Of a stretch of 64,000 bases of DNA, positions 59,638-64,000 are shown one piece after another. The translations under genes and the position numbers were made by a program. Positions within the stretch are counted from its first letter, which is position 1, and each line of letters opens with the position of its first letter. Under the pieces are notes generated by a model. That model had not been told where the DNA came from. It ran no database searches and saw nothing but the letters and a program-made list of their open reading frames with translations. This DNA comes from Tretioscincus oriximinensis (lineage: Eukaryota > Chordata > Lepidosauria > Squamata > Gymnophthalmidae), in NCBI GenBank assembly GCA_022410635.1, contig JAJVDF010000358.1:248001-312000 (forward strand), written 5' to 3'.

Positions 59638-59727
59638 CTGTTCTCTACAAGAAAATCCACCACACCTTTCTTCAAACAGTACAGATGAGCATCCATCAGC
59701 CCTGTCCTAATGTGTATTCTAGAATGT
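59638..59727 (-). CDS. EIF2B3: EIF2B3 internal exon (first in window)
   Basis: The exon encodes 29 whole codons, with one base of a split codon before and two after. The peptide contains [14 protein letters not shown] and ends VDFLVEN, matching the vertebrate eIF2B gamma segment at the end of the nucleotidyltransferase-like domain. The acceptor reads tttttag before the exon. The donor is gtaag directly after ...GAGAACAG. The two trailing bases (AG) combine with the first G of the next exon to give Arg, where mammals have Gly. The preceding intron is longer than 4.2 kb, because no upstream exon is visible to the window end. Confidence 0.93.
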
Positions 59728-60444
59728 CTAAAAAAGAAACAAGACAGTTCACTCATAAATGTGTACATTTGAAGTCCCATTTTGCAATGTATCAATACAT
59801 ATGGCTTCATGAGTGGAAAGCATCAGTACATAAAGCAAAAAAAGGTTAATGCTATAGCATGTATGAATTAAAGGGTGTTTTAAAAATGAATTTTGGACTC
59901 GAGGATGTACAACATATTGTTCCACATCTGTTTAAACTGTACAATTTGCTCCTCAAAAGTTCTACTCTTGCTCATTTACATCATGCACAGATGTCTATCT
60001 GTATGAAAATAAAAACAAGGTGAAAAATATGGATTAACACTAAATATTAAAAAGACAAATCCTAATGTTAACATATTTTGTTATGAAATGTACCATTAAT
60101 GGTGAATTTTTTTGAAGGGTATGAACATTTAAATTACACTAAGTTGATTGTCTTTTTGTGGTAATTATATAGCAATGAAAGCTGGATGCTATGAAACATT
60201 GTGGGGAATGCAAGCTTATCAATTTCAGATATGGAAAAAGTTGCTAAGGATATGCAGGAAGAACCAGTTCATTAGATGTCAACCAAATAAGAACAAAACC
60301 TAAAATGATATTAAAATTAAGAGAAGAAAACAACGGGAGAGGAAACATTAAACAGTTTACAGGAATGGCATTGGGAAAATTATGATAATCATGGTGCAAA
60401 AAATCAATTTCAGAAAAATAGCCATGTTAGTCCAGTAGAAAGTC

Positions 60445-60616
60445 CAGCAAAAGGGCTAGTAGCACTTAGAGACTAACTGGAGAAAAGTGGGTGGTGTAAG
60501 ATTTCGTAGACACGTCTACTTCTTCAGATGCATCTGAAGAAGTAGACGTGTCTACGAAAGCTTATGACACCCACTTTTCTCCTGTTAGTCTCTGAGTGCT
60601 ACTAGCCCCTTTGATG
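60445..60616. repeat. Head-to-head pair of Penelope terminal repeats (palindrome)
   Basis: Two copies of about 86 bases meet at 60530/60531 around cagatgcatctg with no spacer. The left arm is on the minus strand and the right arm on the plus strand. The inner 40 bases per side are almost perfectly complementary, and mismatches increase outward. Each arm holds an intact CTGAAGA / GTAGA-CGTG-TCTAC / GAAA or matching complement (left arm lacks one base in the stem III region). Confidence 0.9.
60534..60570 (+). ncRNA. Hammerhead-ribozyme-like core (candidate)
   Basis: The order is CTGAAGA (60534-60540), one extra A, a 5-bp hairpin GTAGA-CGTG-TCTAC (60542-60555), GAAA (60556-60559), then gcttatgac. 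CUGANGA, stem II and GAAA are the conserved hammerhead strands, and GC-TTAT-G(C) could form the very short stem III known from Penelope elements. The extra A and the lack of a clear NUH cleavage triplet after stem III argue that self-cleavage may be lost. Confidence 0.4.
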
Positions 60617-62744
60617 GTGTGAAAAGTTGACGATGGTGAGCTTTCGTTCCACCTGTCTTGACAACATTTTAGTATGCAGTATGTTAGATTACAGGTTAGA
60701 AAACAAAAGTCTTGAATTTATTTTTCAAATGTACTCATTTATGTTCTCCCAGCTTGATGGTTCATGAGTTACACAGAGAGAGCATTTTCTAGCTCCTGGT
60801 GTTTGAAGGCTTCAGTAAAGCACTTAAAATTATACTGGGGGGACAAGGTCAGAGTGGCCCAGCTCAAAGTGTCAATGTGGTAACCCTCCAACAGTCAATA
60901 ACATCATGTACTATTCTAGTCCTGAATGTGGATCTGATAGCTCTTTAGACAGAGAGGTTAATCTCTATGCGGGAATCCAACAAACTAGAACAAAATCAGA
61001 ATGCTGATTTTTTAGTAATCACCTTCAAAAATCTTGTGGAAATTTAAACATAGCTTTTAGAGAAATGGTGATCGCTTGCGTCTATTTAATTTACACATTG
61101 AATGAGAAGTTTCTTTTTCCTGAACTACTGACACTAAAAACCCCTTAGAGATGAAACTTGTTTCCTTACACTGTAAAACTAGCAACAATAAGATGGAGAA
61201 TTTGTACTTCTCATGTGCTACTACCCCACACAGCTCTGCTTGTTCAAATCCAACACAGCTGCAAGTCAGATTTCAACAACAAAACCCCATATGCATAAAG
61301 CAGGAAACACCTCCCTCATTCAGGCTACTATACCACAAAAATAACTAGTTTTTTGTTTATATCTGAGCTTTAAGCAAGCAATTTCAGAAACTGCAAGTTC
61401 CTACATGGTAGTATTGATTTAATTAGCCTGAACAGCACATTTTGTTTGTGTTAAAGACCTCCAACACGTTTATTAAACTGGAGTCATAAATGTTAACTGC
61501 TTGCTCAACTACTTAAAGATGACCACGCTGAAGAAGATACTTCAAACTCATTTCCAAAACCTTTACAACCCATGCAACTTGTTTTAAGTTTGAACTATAT
61601 TTAATTAAAAAAATTACTCAGTCAATCAGATCATACAAATCTTGCAACCCTGCCAACAATCAAATACAAATTAAAGTCGTGAAAGATTTTTTGGAAATAT
61701 AAACCCTGAAGCACTATAGTGCTATTCCTGGCAAACAGGACAACATTCCATGTTAAAACAAATCCAAGCAGCAATGGTATTAAAATAATATTGCCCCACG
61801 AAGTTCAATCAAGAATGATCTTTAGAGTTAAAGGCTAACCATAGGATTAAACAGATCATAACCCAAAGAATAAATAACTAAACAATATTCAGGCCTCTTC
61901 ATGATTATTCTTTAAATGTTCCATCTCCTTTTTCTGTTTGAACCGACATACTCAAATTGAAGTTGACTATAAACAAAACTTCAAAAAGCCAGATTCCCCT
62001 AAAACATGGGAATTAAAATTTAAGGCAACAATGGCTTTAAATTAGATAAGTAGGATAATGAACAATATATCCTAAAATATTTTCCACCATAACAGTAGGA
62101 TGCAAAAAAGCACATAAAAAGTAACATTTTTACAGTCTATAACTGTAGAGTAGTGGGGAGGAAAAGAGGTACTGAAGACGTAGTGTTTTGCGTATCTTTT
62201 TAAATACACATTCATTTATTATACTCTAACTTGAAAACAATATATTCAGACATCTTTCACCTCCCTATTCCTGCAGTTGCATCTTCTGCCCAATTAGTCA
62301 CCAATATCCACCTTTACAATAATAAATCCACAAAAATCTTTCTTATTTGAATCCCACTAACACCACCATGGCTTTATAGCTCACTTCTTTGTTGGGGAAA
62401 GCAGTTAAACCAAAGGGAAAATCAAGATAAAACTGCAGTTTTATTATTTAGTTTACTACAATAGGCTGTGAAAAAAACAATATGGACTTACATACCGACA
62501 TTCTCAAAACAATTACATAAATAGTATAATACAAAAGGGTAGGTATATATATTCAGATCCTAAAATCTGTCTGTACTTGACTTCTTGAAAAATAACCACA
62601 ATTAAAGCTCAGGAAGGAGCTTTGTAAAAGGTACAGTTTGACCAAAGACAAAAATAGGCCACAAATGGACAAGACCACCCAGCACCATTTCTTCAAACTT
62701 CTTCTTTTTCAACCTCTGCCCAAAATCGGCTTTATACTTTAACA

Positions 62745-62998
62745 AAGCCTTCGGGTTCTGATAAGATACTGAAAAAGGCAGAAGAGGAGAGGTAGGCAGA
62801 GGGGGAAGAACGAGGAAAGGATGGGGAGGGAGACAGAAAAGAGAGAGCAATGAGTGACAGTAGGTTTTTGGGCAATTTGCCTTTGAGTCACAATGAGTGT
62901 GTGTTTGTGGCAAGGTGTAGTGGCTGGCAAGACAGGAGTGAGCAGTGAGCAAGAGAGGAAAATGGAATGTGTGCTGCTGGTCGGGGGGGGGGGGGAGC
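62745..62998 (+). repeat. Purine-rich stretch ending in a G homopolymer
   Basis: GGGAGAGGAAAG-type words fill 62770-62850, and a G12 run lies at about 62985-62996. The minus-strand frame that spans it is therefore Pro/Leu/Ser-rich by composition. Confidence 0.7.
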
Positions 62999-63754
62999 AG
63001 ATGGCCAATGGGGAAGCAATGCCATCTTAATCTTATTTGGCTCCACCGTCTTTGTGTCCAAACTAGGAAAAATCTATGGCCTACTGCTAAGTTTATGAAA
63101 CTTACTTTCTTCTGCAAGAAGACTTTTATTTAGACACATGGCATAATTATATCCATTAAATTAATAACTTAATTTACCTGCCATAGAACAGGAGAGCACA
63201 TTTCATCAAAAGATTAGACCACACTTAGTACTTTAATCTATCTCTTCCAGGGTCATAAAAATATATATCTGATATGATTTAAAATAGTGAGCTGACATGG
63301 AAGAGACGATCATAAAACACAGAGGGAATTTTGCCAACTTAATTCTTTTTCAAAGATACTTTCTTTCCATTTTTTTCTGAAAAACGTAGAAGGCAGTGGT
63401 ATTTGGTTGATACTGGAATACTGCATTCCTTCACATTACCATGAAGGTAAAAACATGGATTTATTTTCCTAAAAGCTGCAGCATGATTCAGTTCTGAAAT
63501 TTTCAACTGCTTGGTTAAATTTTCTTGTGATTTTGCTAGACAAGTAAGTTCAAGTGATTTGCACCCAGTTATGCCAGTTAACATATTGAGCAGAGGAAGA
63601 TGGTAAGGAATGAAAATAATGAACGGAAGGCAAAAACACTATTTATACGAAAACTTGATCTTGGTAACAATTACTCTTCCCTGTTCTTTCTTATGTGTCC
63701 AGAAACCATCAACAGATTTGGTGAAAGGGGTGTTATAAATAAATGACATTTATT

Positions 63755-64000
63755 GTTGTTATTGTTGTTGTTGGGTAGCTTTAAGAGATGATTAGATACA
63801 TTCATGGACACCAAGGTTATAAGCAGCTACTGGGATGGATGTCTTGATACTGCCTCTGAGATGGAGCAACAGGCAGTATTCTTGAAATACCATTTGCAGG
63901 GCGCCGAGAACAGGTGAAGACTTTGACTTCTTCTGTCCCAGACTGCCCAGGTGCAATTGTTGGGCCACTGGGTGAGACAGAATGCTGAACTAGACAGACC
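63755..64000 (+). mobile_element. CR1 LINE 3' region, cut by window end
   Basis: It begins next to a TTG/TTA simple repeat. It carries ggtagctttaagagatgatt, gatactgcctctgagatgga and cccaggtgcaattgttgggc and runs off the window about 30 bases short of the expected CR1 terminus. Confidence 0.85.

Larger units (their letters stand above)
2625..59727 (-). other. EIF2B3: EIF2B3 gene, 3' part (seven exons, incomplete at 5' end)
   Basis: This is the gene for eIF2B gamma, a subunit of the decameric guanine nucleotide exchange factor that reloads eIF2 with GTP in the cytosol. In mammals the subunit has an N-terminal nucleotidyltransferase-like domain and a C-terminal left-handed beta-helix of hexapeptide repeats, and it supports the catalytic epsilon subunit. 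Here seven minus-strand exons, each found by peptide similarity to the vertebrate protein, encode about the last 260 residues. They join in phase: exon lengths are 90, 116, 191, 78, 149, 104 and 53 coding bases, and codons split at four of the six junctions are completed correctly. Introns are repeat-rich and range from about 1.3 to 21 kb. No frameshift or stop is seen, so the gene looks functional. The 5' exons were not found between 59728 and 64000. Identification rests on remembered family sequence, not a search. Confidence 0.95.
59728..64000 (-). other. EIF2B3 intron continuing beyond the window
   Basis: No further EIF2B3 exon was found. I looked for the segment that should precede the HSRIH start of the exon at 59727. 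The region contains a palindromic pair of Penelope terminal repeats (60445-60616), an unassigned purine-rich stretch (62745-62960) ending in a G homopolymer, an unassigned minus-strand open frame (about 62602-62750), and a CR1 copy cut by the window end. Confidence 0.6.

Noticed and set aside
62602..63117. Full 171-codon minus-strand frame as a gene
   Set aside because: Most of it is Pro/Leu/Ser-rich read-through of a purine-rich stretch and a G homopolymer. Only the final part was kept as a low-interest observation.
63140..63200. Possible upstream EIF2B3 exon ending ...ctatggcag|gtaaat
   Set aside because: The frame contains a stop just upstream and the peptide does not match the expected segment before the exon at 59727.
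1..64000. CRISPR array, operons, or prokaryotic systems
   Set aside because: The window is vertebrate nuclear DNA with spliced exons and reptile repeats. No regularly spaced direct repeats or ribosome binding site-led gene runs are present.

Overview
This is a vertebrate nuclear window, almost certainly from a squamate reptile (lizard or snake). The evidence for that is a set of repeats: SINEs with the Sauria-type tRNA head, many 3'-truncated CR1 and L2 LINE fragments, a Penelope-like element, and several DNA transposon families. The only single-copy gene I can support is EIF2B3, the gamma subunit of the translation factor eIF2B. It lies on the minus strand and covers most of the window. About 40 isolated ambiguous bases (n) suggest a draft assembly. 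One falls inside an EIF2B3 exon.

Gene layout, in transcription order on the minus strand: exons at 59727-59638, 38367-38252, 36680-36490, 32568-32491, 31164-31016, 11464-11361, and the terminal coding segment 2831-2779. The last is followed by a short 3' UTR with a poly(A) signal at 2646-2651. All seven pieces have AG/GT borders where expected, join in matching phase without a stop, and encode about the last 260 residues of a protein that is about 450 residues in mammals. The upstream exons, which encode the nucleotidyltransferase-like N-terminus, were not found before 64000 and should lie beyond the window. I see no second convincing host gene.

Introns and flank: 1-2600 is downstream intergenic DNA with one SINE. 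The 8.5 kb last intron holds CR1, L2 and SINE copies and a long-TIR MITE. The 19.5 kb intron at 11465-31015 holds LINE and SINE fragments, a Tigger-like MITE, a foldback MITE and a 0.5 kb polypyrimidine tract. The 21 kb intron at 38368-59637 is the richest. It contains a nest of CR1, a TIR element carrying a Penelope terminal repeat, L2 and a hAT MITE at 39190-41453. It also has a possible LTR at 49.8-50.3 kb, a decayed Penelope-like element with a GIY-YIG endonuclease remnant at 55.6-57.0 kb, and a truncated Tc1-type transposon at 58.1-59.2 kb. Above 59.7 kb there is a head-to-head palindrome of Penelope terminal repeats and a CR1 copy cut by the window end.

The most interesting signals are the Penelope terminal repeats, several of which carry a hammerhead-ribozyme-like core, and the 0.17 kb inverted pair of them. 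Next come the fish-type Tc1 relic, the modular SINEs that share one tRNA head but differ in their tails, and a few repeat families I cannot name. I did not find a new multi-gene system.
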